Source: JASHVB01 sp035523995
Lineage (GTDB): Bacteria > Pseudomonadota > Alphaproteobacteria > Acetobacterales > Acetobacteraceae
Length of the DNA stretch: 64,000 nucleotides
Direction: 5' to 3'
NCBI GenBank assembly: GCA_035523995.1
Contig: DATKPQ010000107.1
Coordinates: 1 to 64,000, forward strand
A program made the translations under genes and the position numbers. This document shows positions 9,244 through 17,448 of the stretch, one piece after another (within the stretch, counting starts at the first letter, position 1; the number at the start of each line of letters is the position of its first letter). The notes beneath the pieces were generated by a model. The model ran no database searches and was not told where the DNA came from. It was given only the letters and a program-made list of their open reading frames with translations.

Positions 9244-9809
9244 TCAGTTTGAATTTTGGCTTTAGGGGGAGGCCGAACGGCTGCTATCGGGCATGCCGCT
9301 TTCCTGCTATGCCTCGGGAATGCTGAAGCTCTCCTGCCTCTGCGGCCAGGTCCGTATCAAAATCCCAAAGCAACCCGAGTTCATCAACGAGTGCAACTGC
9401 ACGCTCTGCAGTAAATCGGGCGCCCGGTGGGCCTATTTCCATCCCTCAGAAGTCGGCATCGAGGGAGCAACGAAGGGGTATAGCCGACAAGACAAGGATG
9501 ACCCGGCTGCAGAAATCCAGTTCTGTGCAAATTGCGGTTCAACGACGCACTTTATTCTGACCGCGTGCGCTATATCGAAGTTTGGCAACGTTCAATTGGG
9601 CATCAATATGCGTCTGGCGGATGAGAAGGATCTCGCCGGAGTGGAATTGCGTTATCCTGACGGACGAACCTGGCCGGGCATGGGCGGCTTCGACTATGTG
9701 CAGGAGGCTCGCATCATCGGCCGATGAGCTGCTCCGGAATGACCGCTTCGATGAATGTCGCTTGCCTTTGAACGACCGCAAAAAGGGCGAGAACCGAAAT
9801 TCAAACTGA
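9244..9809. repeat. 13-bp inverted repeats flanking the GFA gene
   Basis: TCAGTTTGAATTT at 9244-9256 is repeated inverted as AAATTCAAACTGA at 9797-9809. The pair brackets the GFA-family gene and its flanks, about 566 bp in all. The enclosed DNA is visibly less GC-rich than its neighbours. This is the geometry of a small mobile cassette or a remnant of one, but no transposase is present and no clear target duplication is seen. Confidence 0.5.
9320..9727 (+). CDS. GFA family zinc-binding protein
   Basis: About 135 residues. Cysteine groups CLCG, CNCTLC and FCANCGS are those of the GFA (glutathione-dependent formaldehyde-activating) or CENP-V fold, which binds two zinc ions. The name reflects the founding member; most homologues have no proven activity. 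The start is taken at the ATG giving MLKLSCLCG, the usual family N-terminus; an in-frame ATG at 9293 would add nine residues. Neither start has a good ribosome site. Base composition is lower in GC than adjacent genes and the gene lies between inverted repeats, suggesting acquisition by transfer. Confidence 0.78.
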   Translation: MLKLSCLCGQVRIKIPKQPEFINECNCTLCSKSGARWAYFHPSEVGIEGATKGYSRQDKDDPAAEIQFCANCGSTTHFILTACAISKFGNVQLGINMRLADEKDLAGVELRYPDGRTWPGMGGFDYVQEARIIGR

Positions 9810-10109
9810 TGCCAGCCCGCGAAATGAGTGACACACGGTGCGCGGCCCCACATGTCAGCCATTTCGCTGCCTGGTATGCGACAGTACCTTCTGTTGGACG
9901 TTGTTCTCAAAAGTTTTTACGAGACGACCTGAATTGGCCTGAATTCGTTTCCCAGGCAATAAGGCGAGCCGTTCAGTCCCCCCGCCTCCATTGGATTGTT
10001 GCACCTGGACGGCGCTGTCAGGCCGTTGGCCACGCGCCGCCCGCGAAAAAATTTCTATCGGCCCGGTTAGTGATATTGACCTATGTTAGTCCGGCCCCAT
10101 ATTGCCCGC

Positions 10110-11102
10110 ATGACATCGTCTCACCGCCTTCCTCGTCTCGCTGCCCCACCCCGCCAAGGGGTTGGTGCGCGCCTCGCGCACCGGTTCGGCGGCATGCTCC
10201 GCAACGTCATCGCCGGCGGAGTGACCCTCACCGCCGGCCAGCGGCGCCCGGCCGCATCGCACCCCCGGACCGGCCATGCCGAGCCCAGCAACCTGCCCGC
10301 ACCTCCCGCCCCCGGCACCCCGCCTCCTGCCCCCCGCCCGCGTCGCGCACGTCTCAATCCGCCGGCCCGTCCCGGCTGGCTCCGGCGCTGCCTCACCCCG
10401 GCCTGCCGCCGCCCTACACCGCCCACTCGCGCTGCGTTGTCCGAGGACGACGACCAGCCCTTCACCCTGGAAGCCTTCCCCGGCCTGGGCCCCGAACTCT
10501 GCGCGATCCTCAACACCCCGCTCCAGGATCTCGATACCGACATCCTCCGCACATTGCTCGCCGCGTTCGCCATGACGCTCGCCGACGCCATGCCACCCGA
10601 GACCGCTCGCACGGACACCGGTGCATTGTTTTCCGCCTTATGGGGCCGCCTCGCCGCTGCGCTCGATGAAGCCCAGCCGGCTATCGCGCCGGTCCCCGCC
10701 CCGGCAACCACGGCAGCGCCATTGCCAGCCGAGCCGCCCGCATCGCCGCCCCCAACGCGCCAACCGTCGCCCCCGGAGCCAGCCGACGCACCACCCGGCG
10801 CGCTGCTTCCACCGCCGCCGTCGCCCCCCGAAGCGCCATCGGCAAACCTGACGCCTCCCGCCGCGACCAGCGCCGTCGCCCTCCCGCCCGTCGCGCCAAA
10901 CCTGCCGTCCCTGCGAGCCCCCGTCCCACACGCCCACCACCCGAGCCCGAACCGCGCCCACACTTACCCGCGCCGCACCAAATCGCCCGTCCACCGCCGC
11001 CACTTCCCGCTGTCCCGAGCCGCCCCAGCGCAACCTCTGCCGCCGCGGTACTCGTTCTATGCAGCGCGCGCCGGTCCCTCTCCGGCGCTCCTGCTAGCCT
11101 GA
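10110..11102 (+). CDS. Proline-rich hypothetical protein
   Basis: About 330 residues and not recognised. A basic N-terminal region (residues 1-100) has RRARLNPPARPGWLRR. A short acidic, folded-looking segment follows near residues 112-180 (SEDDDQPFTLEAFPGLGPELC, then LRTLLAAFAMTLADAM). The rest is a Pro/Ala-rich tail. The segment with normal amino-acid balance argues for real coding, while the tail is low complexity. TTGACC at 10076 and ATATTG 17 bases later could be its promoter. The gap before it (9728-10109) holds no gene. The opposite strand is also open over much of this length, so confidence is moderate. Confidence 0.5.
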   Translation: MTSSHRLPRLAAPPRQGVGARLAHRFGGMLRNVIAGGVTLTAGQRRPAASHPRTGHAEPSNLPAPPAPGTPPPAPRPRRARLNPPARPGWLRRCLTPACRRPTPPTRAALSEDDDQPFTLEAFPGLGPELCAILNTPLQDLDTDILRTLLAAFAMTLADAMPPETARTDTGALFSALWGRLAAALDEAQPAIAPVPAPATTAAPLPAEPPASPPPTRQPSPPEPADAPPGALLPPPPSPPEAPSANLTPPAATSAVALPPVAPNLPSLRAPVPHAHHPSPNRAHTYPRRTKSPVHRRHFPLSRAAPAQPLPPRYSFYAARAGPSPALLLA

Positions 11103-11292
11103 TCTGACATCCTCGCGACACCATCCACGGGACTGCCCCTCGGCAGCCCCGCCATCCTGATTCGTGCCAAGCCGATTGCTCCGGCGCGGTGCCCGCGGCC
11201 GCCATTGCCATGCAACCGGAGTCTCACACGACGAGAAATCATCCCGACGAATGTCCAAATGAGACGCCGATGAGACCGTCGGCCCCCAGGCG

Positions 11293-12735
11293 CTACGGCC
11301 GATCGCTACCCGCCGGATGGGGCAGCACCACGGCCGGCACCACCTTGGAGAGCCCGGCCACCAGCCATACGCCAAACCGCTGCAGCGTCTCGCCCCCGCT
11401 GGCCCGGGCGATCTCCCCAACCGGACGCGCCACAAGCCATCCCGCCGGCGCCACCCCGCCGGGCCGGCTCACCAGAACGCACGATCGATCCCCCAGCGCC
11501 GGCGCCGCCAGCGCGAACAAACGCCAGCGCCTCCCCACGGCCAGCACGACCACATCCCCCGGCATCAGCCGAGCCAGTTCCGCCGCCACCCCGTATTCGT
11601 CGGACGCAACGCACCCGGCATGCTCTTGCCGCCGGATCGCATCAACCGACCGAGCCAACCCCCGCCAACCGCCAAGCTGTAACGCGACAGGGTCTGCGCG
11701 GGCCGGCAGCGGCAGAGCGAACGTCGCCGCCTGGACATACACCACCAGGGTCATCGCCAGCCCCACAACCACAGCTGGCACGCGCCACCGTGCCCACCGC
11801 CAACCCTCCAGCCCGGCGGCAGCAACGGCGGCAGCGGGATACAGGATGGCGGGCCAATTCCCCTGCACCCGATCCCCCATCGCATGCTCCAGGAACACGG
11901 CTGCTCCCGGCAACGTCAGGGCACACAGCAGCGACGCCGCAGGGTCCCGGTCACGCCACGCCCGCCGCGCCGACAAACCGACCCCCGCGACAAGCAGCAC
12001 GAACATGATCGGCGTCGCCAGCCCTGACTGCCCCCCGATCAGCTCGCCCAGGAACTGGGCAGCGCGCGCCGGATGCCAGTCTTCCACCCGGCCGCCCTGG
12101 CGCAGGAAGCTGGCCCAATGGTGGCGGGCGTTCCACAGCACCACCGGCAAGAACATGAACGCGCCAAGCAGCGCGCCACCCCACAGCGCCGCCGACTGCC
12201 ACCACCGCCGCAATGGCGGCACCGCCAGCAGCCACAACCCAATCCCGAGCCACAACAGGGCCGCGGTATACTTGCTCGCCAACGCGAGGCCGGCGAACAC
12301 CCCGATCGCCAGCCACCAGCCCGGCCTGCCACCGGACAGCAGCCGCGCCAGCGCCCACAGGCACGCCGTCCAAAAAAACAGCAGCGGGGTGTCCGGCGTC
12401 ATGATCACGGTGCCGACGCCGAACAGCAGCGTGGCGTTCAGGAACACCGCCGCGGAAGCGCCCGCGCCGCGAGCCGGCCACAACCGTTCGGCCGCATCGT
12501 ACAGCAGCAGGCTGCCAACCACACCAACCAGCGGCCCGAGCAATCGGACCCCCAGCGCCCCCTGCCCCGCGAGTTCCGTTCCCGCACGGATCCACAGCGC
12601 CACCATCGGCGGAGCATCGAGATATCCCGGTGCCAGAGCCCGGGAATAGACCCAGTAATAAGCCTCGTCGGGGGCCAGCGGCGCCGTGGCCGCCACAACC
12701 AGCCGAACCACGGTCAACGCCGCCAGCGCCCCCAA
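11293..12735 (-). CDS. Glycosyltransferase family 39 (ArnT/PMT-like) membrane protein
   Basis: About 480 residues with some ten hydrophobic segments. The first loop carries the acidic motif APDEAYYWVYSRALAPGYLDAPP typical of GT39 lipid-linked sugar transferases. These enzymes move a sugar from a polyprenyl carrier to lipid A, protein or another glycan at the periplasmic face. The start is uncertain: an ATG at 12760 with a strong GGGGAGGGGG site is out of frame, and the nearest in-frame candidate is TTG at 12735. Repeat DNA lies exactly at this junction. It follows the EAL gene on the same strand. Confidence 0.8.
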   Translation of the reverse strand: MGALAALTVVRLVVAATAPLAPDEAYYWVYSRALAPGYLDAPPMVALWIRAGTELAGQGALGVRLLGPLVGVVGSLLLYDAAERLWPARGAGASAAVFLNATLLFGVGTVIMTPDTPLLFFWTACLWALARLLSGGRPGWWLAIGVFAGLALASKYTAALLWLGIGLWLLAVPPLRRWWQSAALWGGALLGAFMFLPVVLWNARHHWASFLRQGGRVEDWHPARAAQFLGELIGGQSGLATPIMFVLLVAGVGLSARRAWRDRDPAASLLCALTLPGAAVFLEHAMGDRVQGNWPAILYPAAAVAAAGLEGWRWARWRVPAVVVGLAMTLVVYVQAATFALPLPARADPVALQLGGWRGLARSVDAIRRQEHAGCVASDEYGVAAELARLMPGDVVVLAVGRRWRLFALAAPALGDRSCVLVSRPGGVAPAGWLVARPVGEIARASGGETLQRFGVWLVAGLSKVVPAVVLPHPAGSDRP

Positions 12736-12762
12736 CAGGATGGCGCGGCGGTTGGCGCATTC

Positions 12763-12871
12763 CCCCTCCCCTTGCGGGCTCAGGCCGCGAAGCGGACCAA
12801 CGTCAGATGGAGGCGGCGGAGGATTCAAATCTTGCGCCGTAGACCCCTCCCCCTCCCAGAAGGGCCGGGAA
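12763..12871. repeat. Dispersed repeat family B, copy near 12.8 kb
   Basis: Contains CCCCTCCCCTTGCGGGCTCAG and GCCGCGAAGCGGACC, related to the CCTCTCCCGC-type elements near 24.1, 29.3, 40.2, 57.7 and 59.1 kb. It fills the gap between the EAL gene and the GT39 gene and may have altered the start of the latter. Confidence 0.5.
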
Positions 12872-14062
12872 TCACCCGAATGCGGACTGCCCCCGCCACG
12901 CCTCCAGCCAGATCGGCACGGCAGCCAGAGGCAGCGGGCGCGCAACCAGGAACCCCTGCGCCAGGTCAACGCCCAACGCCTGCATGCGCCGCCACGTGGC
13001 GATGTCCTCCACGCCCTCAGCAACGACGGTCAGCTTTCGGGCCTTCGCGGTCTCGATGAGCCGCTGCACATAGGCCAGCATGCTGGGCGAGGTATGGATC
13101 GCCTGCACCACATCCTTGTCCAGCTTCAGGCCGGAGAACGGCAGGTTCAGCAACTCCGAAACGCCGTTCATGCCGGGGCTGACATCGTCGATCGCGACCC
13201 TATATCCAAGCGCGCGCAGCCGTTCCAGCACCGCGCCCAGCCGCGCAAGGTCGTCCACAACCTGGCTCTCGGTCAGCTCGATCCGCACCCGGTCCGGCTC
13301 CAGGCCCAGCATTTGCCGCCGCGCGTCCAGCCGTTCCAGCGCCTCCGGCACCAGCAAAACATCCAGCGGAAAGTTCAGCGTAACGTTGAACGCGTAAGGC
13401 GCCAGCATCGGCCCAGCGATATCGCCCAACGCCCGGGCGGCGACGAGGTCGGTAAGCTGCGCACCAAGCCCCGCCCCCTCCATCGGCGCAATGAAAGCGT
13501 CCGGAGGCAGCGTGCCGCGCGTGGGATGCTTCAGTCGGGCGAGCGCTTCCAGCGCCACAGGCCGGCGATCGGCCATACAGACGATCGGCTGATATCGCGT
13601 CTCGATCATCGCGCCAGCCAACGCTTCACGCAGTTCAGTCGGGTGCATCGGGGTCTCGAGCGGCATGCGCCCCGGCAACGGCAGTGACAGCGCCTGCCGT
13701 ACTGCCCCGCGGTCGGCGGTTAGGATCTTTCCGGTTCGCGGCGGCCTTGGAAAGGCGCGTCCAAGCAACAATATCTCCGTGCCCGACTCATGGGCACCGG
13801 CCGTAAGCTGCACCAATTCATCCAGCAGACCGCCGGCACTGCTCGGGTGCAGCAGCAAATGGGAGTAGCGCGGCCCAATACCAGCCAGGCGGAGCACCGC
13901 GCCCCGGGCATCGCACCGGGACACGCCGCAACCAAGTTCGGCTGCGACCACCTGCACTGCCCTGGCCCAACGCCGGCTGTCGCTGACCAGCAGAAGGTTG
14001 CAAAGCGCCGGTGGGCTCGCCGGCCCGAGGCCAACTCCGGACATGAAAGGGCCGCAGGTCAT
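12872..14062 (-). CDS. EAL domain protein with N-terminal receiver-like region
   Basis: 396 residues. The C-terminal 250 form an EAL domain, the c-di-GMP phosphodiesterase fold. Visible are the EAL motif (LEALARLKHP near residue 172), Asn of FNVTLNF, ELTES, an Asp pair, KLDKDVV, VAEGVED and QGFLVARP. So most catalytic positions are kept, but loop 6 reads DDVSPG in place of DDFGTG. The first 140 residues resemble a receiver-type alpha/beta domain lacking clear phosphorylation residues. Activity is plausible but the altered loop could weaken it. The two in-frame ATGs (14062, 14044) both lack a convincing ribosome site. Confidence 0.85.
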   Translation of the reverse strand: MTCGPFMSGVGLGPASPPALCNLLLVSDSRRWARAVQVVAAELGCGVSRCDARGAVLRLAGIGPRYSHLLLHPSSAGGLLDELVQLTAGAHESGTEILLLGRAFPRPPRTGKILTADRGAVRQALSLPLPGRMPLETPMHPTELREALAGAMIETRYQPIVCMADRRPVALEALARLKHPTRGTLPPDAFIAPMEGAGLGAQLTDLVAARALGDIAGPMLAPYAFNVTLNFPLDVLLVPEALERLDARRQMLGLEPDRVRIELTESQVVDDLARLGAVLERLRALGYRVAIDDVSPGMNGVSELLNLPFSGLKLDKDVVQAIHTSPSMLAYVQRLIETAKARKLTVVAEGVEDIATWRRMQALGVDLAQGFLVARPLPLAAVPIWLEAWRGQSAFG

Positions 14063-14215
14063 GACTGGCTAACTAGACGATCCGCTCCGGGACGGCGAGC
14101 CGTGCCCGGGGTGCCTGTGCCATGCACGGCACACCATTCGCGCTCACCCTTGCGGGTTGTTACCGAGTGTGGCTGGCAGGCGCCGACAACCGGCGAAGTT
14201 GTGGCTTGCCCCGCC

Positions 14216-14995
14216 TCACCCCAGGCGGAACGCCGGCTTCCGCTTCTCCACGAACGCGGCCATCCCCTCCTGCTGATCCGGCGTGCCGAACAGGGGCAAG
14301 AACAGAGAACGCTCGTGACGGACGCCCTCGGCGAGCGTGGTCTCGAAGGCGCGGTTCACCGCCTGCTTGGCCAGCGCCAGCGCCACCGGCGACATCTGGG
14401 CAACGCGTTCGGCGATCTTCAGCGTCTCCGGCAGAAGCTGGTCGGCCGGGAACACGCGGGAAACCAGGCTGCAGCGTTCGGCCTCGGCCGCGTCCATCAT
14501 CCGAGCGGTCAGGATCATGTCCATCGCCTTGGACTTGCCCACCGCGCGGGTCAATCGCTGTGTCCCGCCGGCCCCGGGGAAGATGCCCAGATTGATCTCC
14601 GGCTGACCGAATTTTGCCGTGTCTGCCGCCAGGATGAAATCGCACATCATCGCCAGTTCGCAGCCACCGCCCAGCGCGAAGCCAGCCACCGCGGCGATCA
14701 CCGGCTTCTTCACCCGCAGCACCGTCTCCCACCGGGACCCGATGAAGTCCTCCATGATCGCTGCCGGGTGGGTGCGGTCGCGCATTTCCTTGATGTCGGC
14801 GCCAGCGGCAAATGCCTTCTCGCTGCCGGTCAGCACGATGGCGCCGATGCCGTGATCCGCATCGAACGCAAGCAATTGCTCGCCAAGTTCGGTCATCAGC
14901 GCGTCGCACAGCGCATTCAGGGCCTGCGGACGGTTGAGCCGGATCAACCCGACGCGGCCATGGGTCTCGACGAGGATGTTCTGGTAGTCGGGCAT
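14216..14995 (-). CDS. Enoyl-CoA hydratase
   Basis: A 259-residue crotonase-family enzyme that hydrates trans-2-enoyl-CoA to 3-hydroxyacyl-CoA. The oxyanion-hole stretches AFAAGADIKEM and GFALGGGCELAMMCD are present. The two catalytic Glu positions (GGGCE and QPEINLG) and the FPGAGGTQRL segment match the classical short-chain hydratase (ECHS1/PaaF type). The start at 14995 has GGAGGA eight bases upstream. It is divergent from the lipoprotein gene with 133 bp between. No beta-oxidation partners lie nearby. Confidence 0.92.
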   Translation of the reverse strand: MPDYQNILVETHGRVGLIRLNRPQALNALCDALMTELGEQLLAFDADHGIGAIVLTGSEKAFAAGADIKEMRDRTHPAAIMEDFIGSRWETVLRVKKPVIAAVAGFALGGGCELAMMCDFILAADTAKFGQPEINLGIFPGAGGTQRLTRAVGKSKAMDMILTARMMDAAEAERCSLVSRVFPADQLLPETLKIAERVAQMSPVALALAKQAVNRAFETTLAEGVRHERSLFLPLFGTPDQQEGMAAFVEKRKPAFRLG

Positions 14996-15128
14996 ACGAG
15001 ATGTCCTCCGGTTGGCAGAGCCTGCGGGGCGCGCATTATGCGGCAGCCGCAAGCAGGGAGAAACCACGCCACGGACATGACTGCCAGCCTCTGGCTCCTG
15101 CCCGCGACATCTGCTTGAAACCGACGCC

Positions 15129-16091
15129 ATGCTTCGTCCGATTCTTCTGCTTCTGCCGTTGCTTGCCCTGGCTGGCTGCGGCGACCTTCCGGAACCCTTC
15201 CTCGGCAATCCCGGTCCTGTTGGCCGTATGCTGGCGCAGCCCCCGGCCCCTAGGCTGGCCGTGACGACACCCACCAATGCCTTGCTGCCCGATGCGGGCA
15301 GCAAGGCATTGGCCGGCGACCTGGTCCACGCCCTGCAAGCCCAGGCGGTTCCCGCAGTTGCCGCCGAGCCCAAGGGTACAGACTGGCACTTGATCGCGAC
15401 AGCATCGCTGCATGGCGCGACCGTGGTGCCGACCTTCACGGTGCTCGATCCGCAGGGCAAGGACCGCGGCCACGCGAACGGTGCGCCGGTCCCCACGTCC
15501 GCCTGGGCCGCTGCCGGCCCCGCCACCCTGCAACAGTCCGCCACCGCCGCCGCCCCGAAGATCGCCAGCTTGCTCACCGACATCGAGATCTCGCTGGAGA
15601 TGGCGAACCCGAACAGCCTGTATAATCGCCGCGCCAAGGTGGACGTGGCCGATGTCACCGGCGCCCCCGGCGATGGCGACGTGTCGCTGACGAAGCAGAT
15701 GCGGATGCGCCTGGGGCTGCTGGGCCCGGCGGTGCAGACCACGGCCACCGGCGCCGACTACACGGTACAGGGCCAGGTGCGCGCCGTCCCGCTTCCCGAC
15801 GACAAGCAGCGCATCGAGATCCAATGGATCGTCAAGAACGCCAAGGATCAGGAAATCGGGCGCGTGATCCAGCTCCATGAAATTCCCGCCGGCACGCTGG
15901 ACCATTATTGGGGCGACGTGGCAGTGGTGGTGGCGACCGAGGCATCCGGCGGTGTCGAGGACGTGATCAAGAAGCAGACCCCGCCGCTGCCGAAGCAGCC
16001 GCCGACTGCCCAAAATGCGGCGCCTCGTGGACAGGCCGGGGGGGCATTGGTAGAAGGCGCCCGTTACGGCGTCGAACGGCCCGTTCAATGA
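15129..16091 (+). CDS. Putative lipoprotein of unknown function
   Basis: 320 residues. The N-terminus MLRPILLLLPLLALAGCGD is a lipoprotein signal with lipobox LAGC, so Cys17 should be lipidated and the protein anchored to a membrane from the periplasmic side. The body has no motif I recognise. It is hydrophilic with alternating short strands (DWHLIATASLHG, YTVQGQVRAVPLP), and the C-terminal 50 residues are Pro/Gln/Ala-rich. It ends 22 bp before prs on the same strand and may be co-transcribed with it. Confidence 0.8.
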   Translation: MLRPILLLLPLLALAGCGDLPEPFLGNPGPVGRMLAQPPAPRLAVTTPTNALLPDAGSKALAGDLVHALQAQAVPAVAAEPKGTDWHLIATASLHGATVVPTFTVLDPQGKDRGHANGAPVPTSAWAAAGPATLQQSATAAAPKIASLLTDIEISLEMANPNSLYNRRAKVDVADVTGAPGDGDVSLTKQMRMRLGLLGPAVQTTATGADYTVQGQVRAVPLPDDKQRIEIQWIVKNAKDQEIGRVIQLHEIPAGTLDHYWGDVAVVVATEASGGVEDVIKKQTPPLPKQPPTAQNAAPRGQAGGALVEGARYGVERPVQ

Positions 16092-16113
16092 CTCTCAGCC
16101 CCGGCCCACGCGC

Positions 16114-17046
16114 ATGAAAATCGTCGCCTGCAACGCCAACCGTCCGCTCGCCGAGGCGGTGGCGGCCCAGTTGAACCTGCCCTTGACCAAGGCCTCGATC
16201 CGCCGCTTCGCGGATATGGAGGTGTTCGTCGAGATCCTGGAGAATGTCCGTGGCGAGGACGTGTTCGTAGTGCAGCCCACGTCTTTCCCCGCCAACGACA
16301 ACCTGATGGAGCTGCTGATCACGCTCGACGCGCTGCGGCGGTCATCGGCGCGGCGGGTCACGGCGGTGATCCCGTATTTCGGCTACGCGCGGCAGGATCG
16401 GAAGACGGCGTCGCGCTCGCCGATCAGCGCCAAGCTGGTCGCCAACCTGATCACCGAGGCAGGCGCCAACCGCGTGCTGACGATGGATCTGCATGCCGCG
16501 CAGATCCAGGGGTTCTTCGATATTCCGGTGGACAATCTGTACGCCGCGCCGCTGTACAGCCGCGACATCCAGGAGCAATACAACGGCCGCGACATCATGA
16601 TCGTCTCGCCGGATGTGGGCGGCGTGGTGCGCGCGCGCATGATCGCGACGCGGCTGAACTGCGATCTGGCAATCATCGACAAGCGGCGGGAACGCGCGGG
16701 CGTTTCCGAAGTCATGAACGTGATCGGCGATGTGAAGGAGCGCGACTGCATCCTGGTGGATGACATGGTCGATTCCGGCGGCACGCACTGCAATGCGGCG
16801 GATGCGCTGATGCGGCATGGCGCGCGGTCGGTCGGTGCTTACGTGACCCATGGCGTACTGTCCGGCGGCGCGGTGGCACGGATCACGTCATCGCCGATCG
16901 AGATGATGACCATCACTGATTCGATTTTGGCGACCGAGGCGGTGAAGAAGGCGCACAATATCCGCGAGCTGACGATCGCGCCGCTGCTGGCGGAGGCGAT
17001 GCGGCGGATCAGCGAAGAGAGTTCCGTCAGTTCGCTGTTCGATTAG
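16114..17046 (+). CDS. prs: Ribose-phosphate pyrophosphokinase
   Basis: 310 residues. It makes PRPP from ribose 5-phosphate and ATP for nucleotide, His and Trp synthesis. Diagnostic features are the DLHAAQIQGFFDIPVDNL segment, the PRPP loop DCILVDDMVDSGGT and the flexible-loop region YARQDRKTASRSPISAK. Length is standard. The nearby ribose uptake operon and ribokinase would supply its substrate. The next operon starts 402 bp downstream, and that gap holds no gene I can recognise. Confidence 0.97.
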   Translation: MKIVACNANRPLAEAVAAQLNLPLTKASIRRFADMEVFVEILENVRGEDVFVVQPTSFPANDNLMELLITLDALRRSSARRVTAVIPYFGYARQDRKTASRSPISAKLVANLITEAGANRVLTMDLHAAQIQGFFDIPVDNLYAAPLYSRDIQEQYNGRDIMIVSPDVGGVVRARMIATRLNCDLAIIDKRRERAGVSEVMNVIGDVKERDCILVDDMVDSGGTHCNAADALMRHGARSVGAYVTHGVLSGGAVARITSSPIEMMTITDSILATEAVKKAHNIRELTIAPLLAEAMRRISEESSVSSLFD

Positions 17047-17358
17047 AATGGTAGGCGTGCACCGGACCAACGCAGCAAGTATCGCGATCTTCCGGCACCG
17101 ACTGGTCGGCGATGACTTCGAATTTGGTATTGCGTTCTGGCAATTTTGGACATATCCCCCATCGGGACCCATCACGATGCGGACATCCGGCATCCACAGC
17201 ATAGCCCGGTCCGCCGGCAGGCATCGATGAAGGGCGGTCGCCCGCCGCGCGTCGGGCGCCGCGCACTCTGCCATTGGTAGGGTAAGAGCAACTCCGTCTG
17301 ACAGCGTATCGCTCTGCGGAAGAGTATATTTCGGGTATCGGGTACTTGTGTGCCCTGT

Positions 17359-17390
17359 GACCGCCCTCACTTTGTCAGTGGTGGGCGGTC
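17359..17390 (+). other. Near-perfect hairpin upstream of rbsA
   Basis: GACCGCCCTCAC pairs with GTGGTGGGCGGTC around a TTTGTCA loop, with one bulge. It lies 59 bp before the rbsA start in a gene-free gap (17047-17448) and has no T-run, so an operator or leader structure is more likely than a terminator. The rest of the gap is less GC-rich and holds nothing I recognise. Confidence 0.45.
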
Positions 17391-17448
17391 GCTGCGCCCG
17401 AGACGCCGGTAGCCTGCGAAACCAGGCGCCGGAAATTCGCGGTGCAAC

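Noticed and set aside
17048..17370. Short frames on both strands between prs and rbsA
   Set aside because: No ribosome sites, no recognisable motif, and mutually overlapping frames.
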